A DNA stretch of 64,000 bases from an uncultured Pelagibacteraceae bacterium (GCA_902593235.1 CACJHS010000002.1:1-64000); one strand, 5' to 3'. Shown: positions 37,711 to 51,497, counted from the stretch's first letter. Made by a program: numbers and translations. Notes: generated by a model from the sequence alone, not told the origin.

Positions 37711-38606
37711 GATCCTATATATTTAGCACAAGATTGATGTAACATTGAATGTAATTCAACAAGTTTATTAAAATCTTTATTATAACCACCACCCAAAACC
37801 CCACAAAATGGTATTCGTCTAGAAAAAAAGTTTTCTACTACTAGCTCATCTCTTAATTTAATACCCTCATCAGAAATTTTTAATTTCCCTAATCTGTCGT
37901 TAAAATGAATATCGACACCAGCTATGTAAAAAATGAAATCAAAATTTTCTTGATTTAACTCATTTAAATAATGTTTAAGTGTTTTGATATAAGCATCATC
38001 CTCTAAATTATCCTCGAGCTCCACATCTAAATCACTTTTTGATTTTTTTGCTGGATAGTTAGTTTTAGAATGCATACTGAATGTAAATACACTTCTATTA
38101 TCTTTAAAAATTTCTGAATTACCATTTCCTTGATGAACATCTAAATCAACAATTAAAATTTTATTAGCAAGACCTCTATTAAGTAAGTAATTTGACGCAA
38201 CTGCAACATCATTAAATACACAATAGCCCGCTCCTCCATCATAACTTGCGTGGTGGCTACCTCCAGCAGTATTACATGATATGCCATAATTGATTGCAAG
38301 TTTAGATGCTAAAACTGTACCGCCTGTAGCAACTAACGATCTTTGAACAACACTATCAACAAGTGGAAATCCAATTTTTTTTATTCCCTCTTTACTTAAA
38401 GTTTTATTTTTAATGTCTGAAATATAATTTTTTGCATGTGCGTAGCTTAATGTTTCAAATGAGCAAGGTGATGGTTTGTGAAATTTTTTTACTATTTTAT
38501 TTTGGATTAAGTAGTTTGCTAGTTCGCCAAATTTATTTATTGGAAATTTGTGATCATCACCAATTTTAGCAAAATAATCCTCGTGATTAACAACAGGTAA
38601 CTCCAT
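37707..38606 (-). CDS. Histone deacetylase-like family protein
   Basis: GGSHHASYDGGAGYCVFNDVAVA, ILIVDLDVHQGNG, AGVDIHFNDRLG. Start set to Met14 (MELPVV); ORF track extends to 38645. Confidence 0.9.
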   Translation of the reverse strand: MELPVVNHEDYFAKIGDDHKFPINKFGELANYLIQNKIVKKFHKPSPCSFETLSYAHAKNYISDIKNKTLSKEGIKKIGFPLVDSVVQRSLVATGGTVLASKLAINYGISCNTAGGSHHASYDGGAGYCVFNDVAVASNYLLNRGLANKILIVDLDVHQGNGNSEIFKDNRSVFTFSMHSKTNYPAKKSKSDLDVELEDNLEDDAYIKTLKHYLNELNQENFDFIFYIAGVDIHFNDRLGKLKISDEGIKLRDELVVENFFSRRIPFCGVLGGGYNKDFNKLVELHSMLHQSCAKYIGS

Positions 38607-38608
38607 AG

Positions 38609-39559
38609 TTACTCTAGAACTCTGATAGGCTTTCCATTTACACAAGCCTCTAATCCTTCGATCATTTGATTATAAAAAATACTATAATTTTCAGCAGTAA
38701 CATAACCAATGTGTGGAGTAAGCAATGCATTTGGTAAAAATCTAAGCTTATTATTTTCAGGTAAGGGTTCTTTTTCATATACATCAATTCCTGCACCAGC
38801 AATTACATTAGTTGATAAAGCAATAATTAAATCATCTTCATTTACAATAGGTCCACGAGATGTGTTTATTAAAAAAGCTGTTTTTTTCATTTTATCTAAT
38901 TCTTTTAAAGTAATGCAGTCTTTGTATCTTTCACCTCCTTGAACATGAATTGAAAGAACATCAGAATTTGTAATTAAATCTTCTTTACTGCAAGGCAGTA
39001 CGTCTAATTCTTTACACTTATCTAAGTTAAGATTTTCACTCCAGGCCATTACTTGCATACCAAAAGCCTTTCCAATTTTAGCAACTTCACTGCCTACCCT
39101 GCCTAGACCAATTAAGCCTAGGATTTTTCCTTTTAATTCTACTCCAATAGTAGTTTGCCAATATCCTTGGTACATATTATCGAACTCTTCTTTAAAGTTT
39201 CTTGCCAAGCCAAGAATTAGTGCCCAAGTTAATTCAGGAGTTGGGTTAATATTTATATCTGTTCCACAAACTATAATTTTTCTTTTCTTAGCAGCCTCTA
39301 AATCAATAGATCTATTACGTAATCCACTTGTGATTACAAATTTTAAATCATTTAAATTATCAATTAAATTTTTTGTGATTGGAGTTCTTTCTCTCATTAT
39401 TAATAAAGCTTCAAAATCAGCTAGCTGATCAATTGCATCTGCTTCATCTACAAAAGGTTCGCTAAAAATCTTGAATTCATATTTTCCAGATAGTTTTTCT
39501 AAATCTACAAATTGTTGAGCAACATTTTGATAATCGTCTAATATAGCGACTTTAAGCAT
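38609..39559 (-). CDS. D-2-hydroxyacid dehydrogenase
   Basis: KILGLIGLGRVGSEVAKIGKAFGMQV, INTSRGPIVNEDDLI, TPHIGYVT. Confidence 0.92.
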   Translation of the reverse strand: MLKVAILDDYQNVAQQFVDLEKLSGKYEFKIFSEPFVDEADAIDQLADFEALLIMRERTPITKNLIDNLNDLKFVITSGLRNRSIDLEAAKKRKIIVCGTDININPTPELTWALILGLARNFKEEFDNMYQGYWQTTIGVELKGKILGLIGLGRVGSEVAKIGKAFGMQVMAWSENLNLDKCKELDVLPCSKEDLITNSDVLSIHVQGGERYKDCITLKELDKMKKTAFLINTSRGPIVNEDDLIIALSTNVIAGAGIDVYEKEPLPENNKLRFLPNALLTPHIGYVTAENYSIFYNQMIEGLEACVNGKPIRVLE

Positions 39560-40454
39560 TTTTAACTTTCTTATTTGATAACAATATTCCTGTAATAATA
39601 AAACAAGCGCCTAAAATATGATAAAACATAAATTTTTCACTAAAAAAAATCATCGCCATAATTGCGCTCAAAATTGGCATTAGGTGTAAAAACACACCAG
39701 ATCGATTAGCACCAATCATAGATATTCCTTTTATCCATAAAAGAAAAGATGCCAAACCTGGAAACAAAACCACATATGATAGTATTAAAATGAATGGTAA
39801 TTCTAAATTAATTCTAAATCCAATTTGATATTCAATAAAATAAATTGGTATCAAAAATACTAAACCAAAAGTAATTACTACTTGAAGTAATGATATTTGA
39901 GTTAATTCATATTTTTTTCCTTTTAACAATGTAGAATATAAAGCCCATGAGAACATTGCTATAACCATAGTGATATCCCCTTTATTAAAATCTAAATTTT
40001 TTAATATTTCTAAATTTGCTTTTGTAATAATCATAATCACACCGACAAAAGAAAAAATTACTCCGATGATTTGAAATATATTTGTTTTTTCAATTTTTAA
40101 AATTGACGAAAACAACATGATCATTACAGGTATCGTTGAAATCATTAAAACTCCGCTAATCACCTGAGTAAAATTTAATGAATAATAAACAATTGAATTA
40201 AAAACCGTAATACTAGTAACTCCCAAAATAATGAAAAGTTTATAGTTTTTAATTATATAGTTTCTTTTCTCTAATATTTCAGGAATTGTAAAAGGTGCTA
40301 AAATTAGCCAAGCAAAAAGCCATCTGTAAAAATTTAATGAAAAAGGAGGAACTTCATAAAAACTTGCAAGCTTACCTACTACAAAATTTCCTGCCCAGAA
40401 AGTTACTGTTAAAAATAGATATAAATAAGCTAAAAAATTATTATCTTTAGTCAC
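39552..40454 (-). CDS. EamA/DMT family transporter
   Basis: About ten hydrophobic segments, FWAGNFVVGKLA, duplicated EamA fold. Confidence 0.9.
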   Translation of the reverse strand: MTKDNNFLAYLYLFLTVTFWAGNFVVGKLASFYEVPPFSLNFYRWLFAWLILAPFTIPEILEKRNYIIKNYKLFIILGVTSITVFNSIVYYSLNFTQVISGVLMISTIPVMIMLFSSILKIEKTNIFQIIGVIFSFVGVIMIITKANLEILKNLDFNKGDITMVIAMFSWALYSTLLKGKKYELTQISLLQVVITFGLVFLIPIYFIEYQIGFRINLELPFILILSYVVLFPGLASFLLWIKGISMIGANRSGVFLHLMPILSAIMAMIFFSEKFMFYHILGACFIITGILLSNKKVKNA

Positions 40455-41696
40455 TTAACTAAATCTAAGCGAACTATAAGGTTTTAAATCTAAATTTGTA
40501 TTTTCTTTCGCTATCATCCCAGAAATAATCTTTCCAGAAATTGGGCCTAAAGTCCATCCTAAATGATGATGCCCAAAACAATAATAAATATTTTTATGAT
40601 TTTTTGATGGTCCCATAACAGGTAAAAAATCAGGTAAAGTTGGTCTAAATCCTAGCCACTCATCCTCATGCTCAGGTAAATCACCAAGCATATATTTTGC
40701 GTTATTGATCAAATTTTTAACTCTTGATTTAGATAATGGATTATCTAATCCACCAAATTCTACGGTTCCAACTACTCTTAAACCTTGTTCCATCGGTGTA
40801 ATTCCAAATCCACGGTTGGAAAATATTACAGGTCTAGTTAATAAATGATCGCAATTTTTGAAATGAACATGATATCCTCGCTCAGTATCTAAAGGAATTC
40901 TTTCACCAAGATTATCTGTTAATTTTTTTGAAAAAGCTCCACAAGCTATTACTGCTTTATCAAAAACATAACTTTGAGTTTCGGTTTTAAAAACTGGTTT
41001 TTCTTCATCGAAACTAATATCTTTAATATTTACTTTATTAAATTTTCCACCTTTTCGCAGAAATAAATCAAATAGTTTTAAAAGAATTCTTTTCGGATTT
41101 CTTGCATGTCTTGCATAAGGGTAATATACGCCAGCATGGTAAAATGGTTTAATGTGTGGTTCAAGATCGTGTATTTCAGCTTTAGTGACCAATTGTTGTT
41201 CAACACCTAATTCTTCTCTGACTTTAATTTCTAATTCTCTACTCTTTAAATCTTTATCGTTCCATATATAAAGAATTCCTTTGTTTTCAACCAAACCGTC
41301 TAGGTCTATCTCTTCAAATAATTCATCATATGCAGGTAAAGCTAGATCTAAAATTTGGTGCATATTTTTAGCGGTATGCATCATCTTAGTTTTAGTAGTA
41401 TTCATTATAAATTTTATAAACCATGGAATCATTTTAGGAACGTAATTCCATTTTAAAGCAAGTGGACCTGAAGAACTAAGCAACATTGCAGGCACATCTG
41501 CTAGAACATCAGTTCTGTTTAAAGAAAGAGATGCATAAGGTGAAAAGTGACCTGCATTACCATAAGAGGCGGCTTGGCTACCTGGGTTGTCTCTGTCAAA
41601 GATAGTTACATTGAAACCTTTTTTTTGAAGAAACAAAGCATTAGATACACCTTGAATTCCTGCTCCAACTATTCCTACTTTAAGATTTTTATTCAT
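40455..41696 (-). CDS. DadA-like FAD-dependent D-amino acid dehydrogenase
   Basis: LKVGIVGAGIQGVSNALFLQKKGFNVTIFDRDNPGSQAASYGNAG; GHHHLGWTLGPISGKIISG. Start set to Met6; ORF track to 41711. Confidence 0.87.
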   Translation of the reverse strand: MNKNLKVGIVGAGIQGVSNALFLQKKGFNVTIFDRDNPGSQAASYGNAGHFSPYASLSLNRTDVLADVPAMLLSSSGPLALKWNYVPKMIPWFIKFIMNTTKTKMMHTAKNMHQILDLALPAYDELFEEIDLDGLVENKGILYIWNDKDLKSRELEIKVREELGVEQQLVTKAEIHDLEPHIKPFYHAGVYYPYARHARNPKRILLKLFDLFLRKGGKFNKVNIKDISFDEEKPVFKTETQSYVFDKAVIACGAFSKKLTDNLGERIPLDTERGYHVHFKNCDHLLTRPVIFSNRGFGITPMEQGLRVVGTVEFGGLDNPLSKSRVKNLINNAKYMLGDLPEHEDEWLGFRPTLPDFLPVMGPSKNHKNIYYCFGHHHLGWTLGPISGKIISGMIAKENTNLDLKPYSSLRFS

Positions 41697-41759
41697 GAAA
41701 TTGTTATACAAGTAAAAATTAATTTATCAGAGTGACAAATTATGCAAATTTAAATTTTA

Positions 41760-42884
41760 TTATGCAATCATTTGTTTATGATTGATTTTTGCACTCAATA
41801 CTATGCCAAAGCCAATCATTGTAGCCAACATTGATGAACCTCCATAGGACATTATTGGTAATGGAGAACCAACTATAGGTAGTAAACCTAGAACCATTGA
41901 AAGGTTTACGAAAATATAAATAAATATTGCAAACGCATAACCAAAACAAAAAAGTCTGGCAAAATTACTTCTCGAAATTGCTCCTATTCTTACAATTCTA
42001 AAAATTATTATTGAGTATAATACCAAAAGACCAACTGAGCCTATAAAACCAAACTCTTCTGAAAATAAAGTAAATATAAAATCTGTATGTTTTTCAGGTA
42101 AAAAATCTAAATAGCTCTGGGTTCCTTTTAAAAAACCTTTTCCGTCAAGGCCACCTGAACCAATAGCTATTTTCGACTGTATAATTTGATACCCAGCACC
42201 CAATGGATCTCTATCTGGATCTAAAAAAGTTAATATTCTAAGTTTTTGATATGGTTTTAGAAATGAGATTATAAATGGAAGTGAAATTAAGAAAGTAATA
42301 AATGAGTATATAAAATATTTAATTTTTATGCCTCCTAACCATAAAATAATTAATCCACTTAAAGCAATTAATATAGATGTACCAAGATCAGGTTGAGAAA
42401 TTACAAAAATTATTGGAATTATTATAATCGACAACACAATAGTTATATTGGTAAATGAATTAACATTTTCTATTTTTAATCTATGAAAATATTTTGCAAG
42501 ACACATTATGATTGCTACTTTCATAAGTTCTGAAGGTTGCAGAACAAATAAATAAAGATCCATCCATCTTTGTGAACCAGAGGACTTTATTCCAAAAAAT
42601 GAAACATAAATTAATAAAAGTATTACTATAAAGTAGATTATATAAGAAAAGTTATGCCAAAATTTTATGTTAAAGAAAGCCACAAAAATCATTAAAGGAA
42701 AAAAAACTGCAAGTTTTACAAAATGATTTTTTGTATGAAAAAGTATTTCACCACCATCTGTAGAGTACATAACAAATACACTTAATACAGAAAGAAGGAT
42801 GACAGAAATCAACAATATATAATCTAGGTTTTTTATTTTTTGAAATAATGTAATCTCATTACTCAATCTATCATGCTGAAACAT
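41760..42884 (-). CDS. rodA: Rod shape-determining protein RodA (SEDS)
   Basis: HTDFIFTLFSEEFGFIGS, LPIMSYGGSSMLATMIGFGIVLS; mre-cluster position. Confidence 0.95.
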   Translation of the reverse strand: MFQHDRLSNEITLFQKIKNLDYILLISVILLSVLSVFVMYSTDGGEILFHTKNHFVKLAVFFPLMIFVAFFNIKFWHNFSYIIYFIVILLLIYVSFFGIKSSGSQRWMDLYLFVLQPSELMKVAIIMCLAKYFHRLKIENVNSFTNITIVLSIIIIPIIFVISQPDLGTSILIALSGLIILWLGGIKIKYFIYSFITFLISLPFIISFLKPYQKLRILTFLDPDRDPLGAGYQIIQSKIAIGSGGLDGKGFLKGTQSYLDFLPEKHTDFIFTLFSEEFGFIGSVGLLVLYSIIIFRIVRIGAISRSNFARLFCFGYAFAIFIYIFVNLSMVLGLLPIVGSPLPIMSYGGSSMLATMIGFGIVLSAKINHKQMIA

Positions 42885-44807
42885 TTAAACTGTAATCCTC
42901 TCAAAATTTGATTGTTTATTTCTTAAATCATGTCTGTCGATGATTAATTTAAATAATTTTTTTGCAATTGGTGCTGCCGCCTTACTTCCCGAACCACCAT
43001 GCTCAACAATTATACTAAGCGCATACCTTGGATTAACATATGGACCATACGCAACATACAAAGCATGATCTCTATCTTTGTATGGTATTTGCTCTAACTC
43101 TAAATCCAATTCCCTCTCTCTTTTACTAATTCTCTTGACCTGGGCTGTTCCAGTTTTTCCTGCAAATTGATATTTAGGGTCATCAATTCTTGACTTATAA
43201 GAAGTTCCAAATCTTTCATTGGTCGAAGCAAACATGGCTTCTTGAACAATCTTAATATTTTTTTGGTTTTGAAATAACTTTTTGTCCAACAATTCCTCAG
43301 AGTCGGTATCAAATAATAACCCGCTTTCCATTGATTGTTTTGCATCTTCATAAGAAACTGGATTACTATCCACTATTATTTTCGGTTTTACAGCAAAGCC
43401 TCCATTTGCAATTTGTGCAGTCATCATACAAAGTTGTAAAGGAGTTGTTTGTGTATAACCTTGACCAATACCTGTGATTAAAGTTTCACCTAATACCCAA
43501 CCTTTGCCTAGATTATTTTTTTTCCATTTTGTACTCGGAAATAATCCTTTTTTTTCATTATCAAAATAATCACCAAGAACTTTTTTTCCTAAGCCAAACT
43601 TTTCAGCTGTAATGTTTAACCTATCGACACCTAATAATCTTGCAACCTCATAAAAATAAGTATCACAAGATTGCTTCATGGCATTTTTTAAACTTACCCA
43701 ACCATGTCCTTTTTCCTTCCAACAGTGAAATGTTTGTCCATACAGCTCCATTTTTCCTGTGCATTTAACTTTAAACTTTGTATCTATTACTTTGTTTTCT
43801 AAAGCTGAAAGCGCAACGATAGGTTTTATTGTTGAACCTGGTGAGTATAGACCCGAAAGGGTTTTGTTTATTAATGGTTTTAATGGATTATTTCTAATTA
43901 ATTGCCACTCATCTTGACTTATTCCGAATAAAAATAAATTTGGATTATAAGATGGAGATGAATACATTGCTATTATATCTCCAGTATAGATATCCATTAC
44001 ACTTATAGATCCTGCTTTTTCGTTTAACAATTCCCCACAAGCTTTTTGTATTTCTGTATCTACAGTCAAACGTATTTTTGATCCTTGTTCACCTTTTTGA
44101 TGCTCAAGTTGATTAATTCTTTTACCGTAAGCATTAACTTCATATCTTTGAATAGCATTTGTTCCAATTAAATGATTTTCTAGTCTTTTCTCTAATCCCA
44201 GTTTTCCAATTTTCATTCCAGGTACAAATCTTTCTTGGATAGTTTGATTGTCTAAAATTTCTTGTTCATTTGGTTGACTTACATATCCAAGAACGTGTGT
44301 GTATACATCGTTAAAAGGATAGTTTCTGGAGATTGTCATTACAGGTTTAACACCAACAAGATCGTATAAATAATTATTAATTTTTACGAATTGACTCCAA
44401 CTTAAATTTTCAGAAACAATAATACTGTCCCAGGGTTTCAGTTCTGATTTTAATTTTTTTATCTTTGCAATTTTTTTTTCACTTAGATTTAAAAGGTTTT
44501 TCAATCTAACTAATAAATAATTGAAGCTCTCAACTTGCTCTGGAATTATATGTAATTGATAAACTTTTAAATTTCCTGCAATTACATTTCCAAAATAATC
44601 AACGATATTCCCCCTTGTAGGTGGAAGTTTCCATTCTCTAATTCTATTTTTATCTGAAAGTGTTAGATATTTTTTATTTTCATTTATTTGTAAAGAAAAC
44701 AAGCGAGCAATAATACCAACAAAAACTACAATTTTTGCTGCTCCTATTATGAACATCCGTCTATTAATTACATCAGTTTTTCTTATTCCTGAATTAGATT
44801 TAATCAT
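42885..44807 (-). CDS. mrdA: Penicillin-binding protein 2
   Basis: GLYSPGSTIKPIVALSALE (SPGSTIK), KTGTAQ; next to rodA. Confidence 0.95.
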   Translation of the reverse strand: MIKSNSGIRKTDVINRRMFIIGAAKIVVFVGIIARLFSLQINENKKYLTLSDKNRIREWKLPPTRGNIVDYFGNVIAGNLKVYQLHIIPEQVESFNYLLVRLKNLLNLSEKKIAKIKKLKSELKPWDSIIVSENLSWSQFVKINNYLYDLVGVKPVMTISRNYPFNDVYTHVLGYVSQPNEQEILDNQTIQERFVPGMKIGKLGLEKRLENHLIGTNAIQRYEVNAYGKRINQLEHQKGEQGSKIRLTVDTEIQKACGELLNEKAGSISVMDIYTGDIIAMYSSPSYNPNLFLFGISQDEWQLIRNNPLKPLINKTLSGLYSPGSTIKPIVALSALENKVIDTKFKVKCTGKMELYGQTFHCWKEKGHGWVSLKNAMKQSCDTYFYEVARLLGVDRLNITAEKFGLGKKVLGDYFDNEKKGLFPSTKWKKNNLGKGWVLGETLITGIGQGYTQTTPLQLCMMTAQIANGGFAVKPKIIVDSNPVSYEDAKQSMESGLLFDTDSEELLDKKLFQNQKNIKIVQEAMFASTNERFGTSYKSRIDDPKYQFAGKTGTAQVKRISKRERELDLELEQIPYKDRDHALYVAYGPYVNPRYALSIIVEHGGSGSKAAAPIAKKLFKLIIDRHDLRNKQSNFERITV

Positions 44808-45318
44808 TTGTTTGATATGAAATTCTTTCGTTTAAAAAATTAAAAAATAAGAAAAATATTGGATAAAATAAAAAAGTAAAACCTGAGTTAATTAAATAAT
44901 TGGTGTAATCAACTTTAATTAAAAAGACTAAATCCAAAATAATTACTTGAATTGAATTTATTAATAAAATTGTGAATAATAATGATATCCAGTCCTTCAT
45001 AAAGTTTGGGGTTAAAGTAATGTTTCTTATATAAGCTGTTACAGAGCAAAGAATAAGGTAACAAAAACTACTAATTCCTATTGGTATACCTATTACAACA
45101 TCATTAATTATACCTGCAAAGAAAATAGCTAGATAGCCTAATTGATCAGGATTTCTTAAAGTCCAAAAGAAAATTAATAAATGAGCAAAATTAAAAGAAA
45201 AATAATCAAGTTTTAAGTAATTAAAATCAAACTCATTAAATACAGAAAAAAACAACATTATAAATGGTAGATAGGATAAGAATATTTTTAAAAAAGGACT
45301 TTTATTAAGTGATGACAT
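44800..45318 (-). CDS. mreD: Rod shape-determining protein MreD
   Basis: Small membrane protein between mreC and mrdA. Confidence 0.85.
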   Translation of the reverse strand: MSSLNKSPFLKIFLSYLPFIMLFFSVFNEFDFNYLKLDYFSFNFAHLLIFFWTLRNPDQLGYLAIFFAGIINDVVIGIPIGISSFCYLILCSVTAYIRNITLTPNFMKDWISLLFTILLINSIQVIILDLVFLIKVDYTNYLINSGFTFLFYPIFFLFFNFLNERISYQTND

Positions 45319-46166
45319 TATTCTTCTCCACTTATTTTATAAGAAACTATTTTTACATAGTTAAGTTGTGTAAAATCAGAAAAAAAATCAATTTTACCCT
45401 CTGAAATGTTGTTAATTTTTCCAATTGGTATACCAGGTTTGAATAAACCACCAAGACCTGAGGTGTAGGCAAAAATTTCTTTATTTTTAAATTCTTCTTT
45501 AAATTCCTCTTGAGTATGTTCAATTTTTCCAAAATAACTTCCTGTCCCAGAAATTACAGCTTGTATATCATCTGGCTCTAAAACAGATGGTATTTTGCTA
45601 TTAAGATCTGACAATAGTAATGCCCTTGAATTAGTATAATTTACTTCAATTATCTGGCCAACTAAATAAACATCATCAATAACAGCCATTCCAATTTTTA
45701 CTTTATCCTTTGTGCCTTTATTTAATACTACTGATTTTAAATATGGACTGTCTTTATCAATTAAAACTCTGGCAAATATTTCTTGTGAACTTATACTTTC
45801 ATCAAGTAAGTCTCTAAGCTTTTTATTTTCTGCAGTTAAAAATTCATTTTGTAATTTAAGTTGGTCAGAATTTTTTATTTTAGTTAATTCTTTCTGATGA
45901 CTTTCATATAAATCCATATGTGATTTAAATTTTGAAGTTATCTCTTTTAATTTATTTTCTGGGATTGATGCAATATGAGATGATCTATAAATTACTTCAT
46001 TAATTCCTAATTTAACAAATTGTATTGCTTTAAAATTAAAATTACTTAGAACTATTACAAAAATTGACAAAACAATTAAAGTTAGTAAAGAAAATTTTTG
46101 TTTATCTTTTTTTTTTAAAAAAGCTGACCTGATGGCAATTACAAAATCATCTCTGCCAGTAGCCAT
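45318..46166 (-). CDS. mreC: Rod shape-determining protein MreC
   Basis: One TM, coiled coil, LNKGTKDKVKIGMAVIDDVYLVGQI; next to mreB. Confidence 0.93.
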   Translation of the reverse strand: MATGRDDFVIAIRSAFLKKKDKQKFSLLTLIVLSIFVIVLSNFNFKAIQFVKLGINEVIYRSSHIASIPENKLKEITSKFKSHMDLYESHQKELTKIKNSDQLKLQNEFLTAENKKLRDLLDESISSQEIFARVLIDKDSPYLKSVVLNKGTKDKVKIGMAVIDDVYLVGQIIEVNYTNSRALLLSDLNSKIPSVLEPDDIQAVISGTGSYFGKIEHTQEEFKEEFKNKEIFAYTSGLGGLFKPGIPIGKINNISEGKIDFFSDFTQLNYVKIVSYKISGEE

Positions 46167-46171
46167 TTTTC

Positions 46172-48777
<2,606 letters not shown>

Positions 48778-48879
48778 AACTAAAATTTTTAGAAAATCTA
48801 TAATACAATCTATGAGAGAGATTGCAAAATAATTAGTTAAATAATCATTTTTAATGGACCATTTTAGGCTTACGAAAGA

Positions 48880-50562
48880 TTAATTATAAATAGACTCAAT
48901 TTTAGGCATTAATCGTAAAAGTTCCTTTGTATATTCATGCGTTGGTTTTAAAAATAAATCCTCAGTGTTTGAAACTTCACATAGTTTGCCGTCCTTTAAG
49001 ACTCCAATTCTATCACACATCTGTCTAACAACAGGTAAGTCATGACTTATAAATAAAATTGTTAAATTTAATTGTTCTTGTAGATCTTTAAGCAAATTTA
49101 ATATTTGAGCTTGAATACTTACATCCAAAGCAGAAGTAGGTTCATCACAAACTAAAAGTCTTGGTTGTGTGGCAAGCGCTCTTGCAATTGATATTCTCTG
49201 TCTCTGTCCTCCTGAAAATTCATGTGGATATCGATCTGCAGATTTTTGGGTTAATTCTACAGACTCGAGCAAATCATAAATATAATTATTTAAATCTATA
49301 TTTGATATTGATGGGTTATGAAGTGTTATCGGTTCTGCAATTATATCTTTTACTTTTAATCTTCCATTTAGTGAAGAATAAGGATCTTGAAATATCATTT
49401 GAATTTGTTTTCTAAATTTCATTAATTCAGATCTCTGCTTAATTTTTGTTATACAAACGTTGTCAAAGAAGATATCTCCAGAAGTAGGTTTAAATAAATT
49501 TACAATCATTTTGGCAATTGTAGATTTTCCACTTCCACTTTCTCCTACTAAACCAAAAGATTCACCTTCTTTTATTTCAAATGAAACATCATTAACAGCC
49601 ATTACAGAATTTTTAGAATTTTCCGTAAAAAAATTATCATCAAAACTTTTATTCAAATTTTTAATCTGAACTAAATCTTGATTAATAATTTCTTTCTTTG
49701 ACCATCTATTTAATATTTTGATATTATTTTCTTTTTTGTTATTGTTTTCTTTTTCTACAATCACAAATCTTGAAATTTTTTTGTTAGTTGGTGGAACTGA
49801 ACTTACTAAACTTTTAGTGTAATTTTCTTGAGGATTGGTTAATATTTTTTTAGTTTCACCGATTTCAACCAAATTACCACTCTTCATAACTGCTACACGG
49901 TCTGCTGTCTCTGCTATAACACCCATGTCATGAGTAATTAGTATAACCGCAAGGTTTCTTTCTTTTGTTAATTTTTTAATAAGTTCTAATATTTGAGATT
50001 GAATTGATACATCTAATGCTGTTGTTGGTTCATCTGCTATTAACAATTCTGGTTCACAACATAAAGCTAAAGAAATTACTACTCGCTGTCTCATTCCACC
50101 TGAGAATTGGTGAGGATAATTATCAAATCTTGTCTCTGCATCTTTTATACCAACCTCTTTTAATAGATTTATAGATTTATTTTTTGCTTCTTCTTTGCTT
50201 AATTTAAGATGAGTTTGAATTGTTTCGATTAACTGTTCGCCCACTGTAAGAATTGGATTAAGTGACGTTTGAGGATCTTGAAATATCAATCCAATTTTAT
50301 TTCCTCTATATTTAGCTATACTTTCAGAATTTTTATGAATGTTAAGATCGCCTAAAATAACTGAGCCACTAGAAACCTTACCTGGTTCATCAATTAAGCT
50401 TATGATAGCGTTTCCTACAGTACTTTTTCCTGATCCAGATTCTCCAACTAATCCTAAAATTTCTCCTTTGTTAACCTCAATATTTACATTCTTAGCAGCG
50501 TAAACTGTTTCTTTTCTCATTTGATAATCAACACTAAGATTGTTTATTTTTAAAAATGTCAT
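48880..50562 (-). CDS. Dipeptide/oligopeptide ABC transporter ATPase, two fused ABC domains
   Basis: Two Walker A (GESGSGKST) and two signatures (FSGGMRQRVVISLAL; FSGGQRQRISIARAL). Start set to Met13 (MTFLKINNLSV); ORF track to 50598. Confidence 0.93.
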   Translation of the reverse strand: MTFLKINNLSVDYQMRKETVYAAKNVNIEVNKGEILGLVGESGSGKSTVGNAIISLIDEPGKVSSGSVILGDLNIHKNSESIAKYRGNKIGLIFQDPQTSLNPILTVGEQLIETIQTHLKLSKEEAKNKSINLLKEVGIKDAETRFDNYPHQFSGGMRQRVVISLALCCEPELLIADEPTTALDVSIQSQILELIKKLTKERNLAVILITHDMGVIAETADRVAVMKSGNLVEIGETKKILTNPQENYTKSLVSSVPPTNKKISRFVIVEKENNNKKENNIKILNRWSKKEIINQDLVQIKNLNKSFDDNFFTENSKNSVMAVNDVSFEIKEGESFGLVGESGSGKSTIAKMIVNLFKPTSGDIFFDNVCITKIKQRSELMKFRKQIQMIFQDPYSSLNGRLKVKDIIAEPITLHNPSISNIDLNNYIYDLLESVELTQKSADRYPHEFSGGQRQRISIARALATQPRLLVCDEPTSALDVSIQAQILNLLKDLQEQLNLTILFISHDLPVVRQMCDRIGVLKDGKLCEVSNTEDLFLKPTHEYTKELLRLMPKIESIYN

Positions 50563-51497
50563 TTTTTTAATTTTGGATTTAAAGTATCTCTCATCCAATC
50601 CCCTAATAAATTAATTGAAAAGGCTAAAATAACTAAGAAAATTGCTGGAAAAAAAGTTATCCACCATTCTCCTGAAAATAAAAAATCATTACCAAGTCTT
50701 ATCAATGTCCCTAAAGAGGGAGTTGTAGGAGGTACACCAACTCCTAAAAAACTTAAAGTAGATTCAGCTAAAATAGCAAGAGCTAAACCAATAGTTCCAA
50801 TTACTAATACTGGTCTTAAAATATTTGGTAAAATATGTTTAAACATAATAATTATATTAGAAACCCCAATTATTGTTGATGCTGAAACATAGTCTTTATT
50901 TTTTTCCACCAAAGTTGCAGCTCTAGAAACTCTTGCAAATTGTGGCCACTCTGAAATCCCAATTGCAAATATTAAAACATAAATTGCCATTTCATCATGC
51001 ATCTCTCTTGAAATTAATCCTCTTGCTATTCCATCAACCAACAATGCCATCAAAATACTTGGTACTGTTAACTGAACATCAGTTAATCTCATTACTATCA
51101 TTTCATATTTTCCACCAAAAAATCCAGCGGTTAATCCCAATCCAACTCCAAGAACTAAACTAAAAATTATTGCAGAAAAACCTACAATGAGAGAAATTCT
51201 ACATCCGTACAAAATTGTCGACAACATATCTCTTCCTTGTCCATCAGTACCTAAAATGAATTTTGCGAGACCATCTTCTGTCCATGATGGTGGTGTGAAT
51301 GCATCCATAAGTGATAGAGAGGATGGGTCAAAAGGATTGTAAGGTGTTATAAGTTCAACAAAGAAAGAACAGAAAAAAATTATAAACAAAATAGTAGATG
51401 ATACAATTGCAGTAGGAGATTTAATAAAGCTATGGTAAACATCACTATCTTTAATTCTTTCCCAACTACTTAGAGTTCTATTATCCACTTGCAACAT
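50559..51497 (-). CDS. Peptide ABC transporter permease (DppC-like)
   Basis: LGTDGQGRDMLSTILYGCRISLIVGF; LAILAESTLSFLGVGVPPTTPSLGTLI. Confidence 0.94.
   Translation of the reverse strand: MLQVDNRTLSSWERIKDSDVYHSFIKSPTAIVSSTILFIIFFCSFFVELITPYNPFDPSSLSLMDAFTPPSWTEDGLAKFILGTDGQGRDMLSTILYGCRISLIVGFSAIIFSLVLGVGLGLTAGFFGGKYEMIVMRLTDVQLTVPSILMALLVDGIARGLISREMHDEMAIYVLIFAIGISEWPQFARVSRAATLVEKNKDYVSASTIIGVSNIIIMFKHILPNILRPVLVIGTIGLALAILAESTLSFLGVGVPPTTPSLGTLIRLGNDFLFSGEWWITFFPAIFLVILAFSINLLGDWMRDTLNPKLKK

Noticed and set aside
43100-43351. 83-aa minus-strand ORF in a different frame within mrdA
   Set aside because: Overlaps conserved PBP2 transpeptidase coding sequence; no independent signal.
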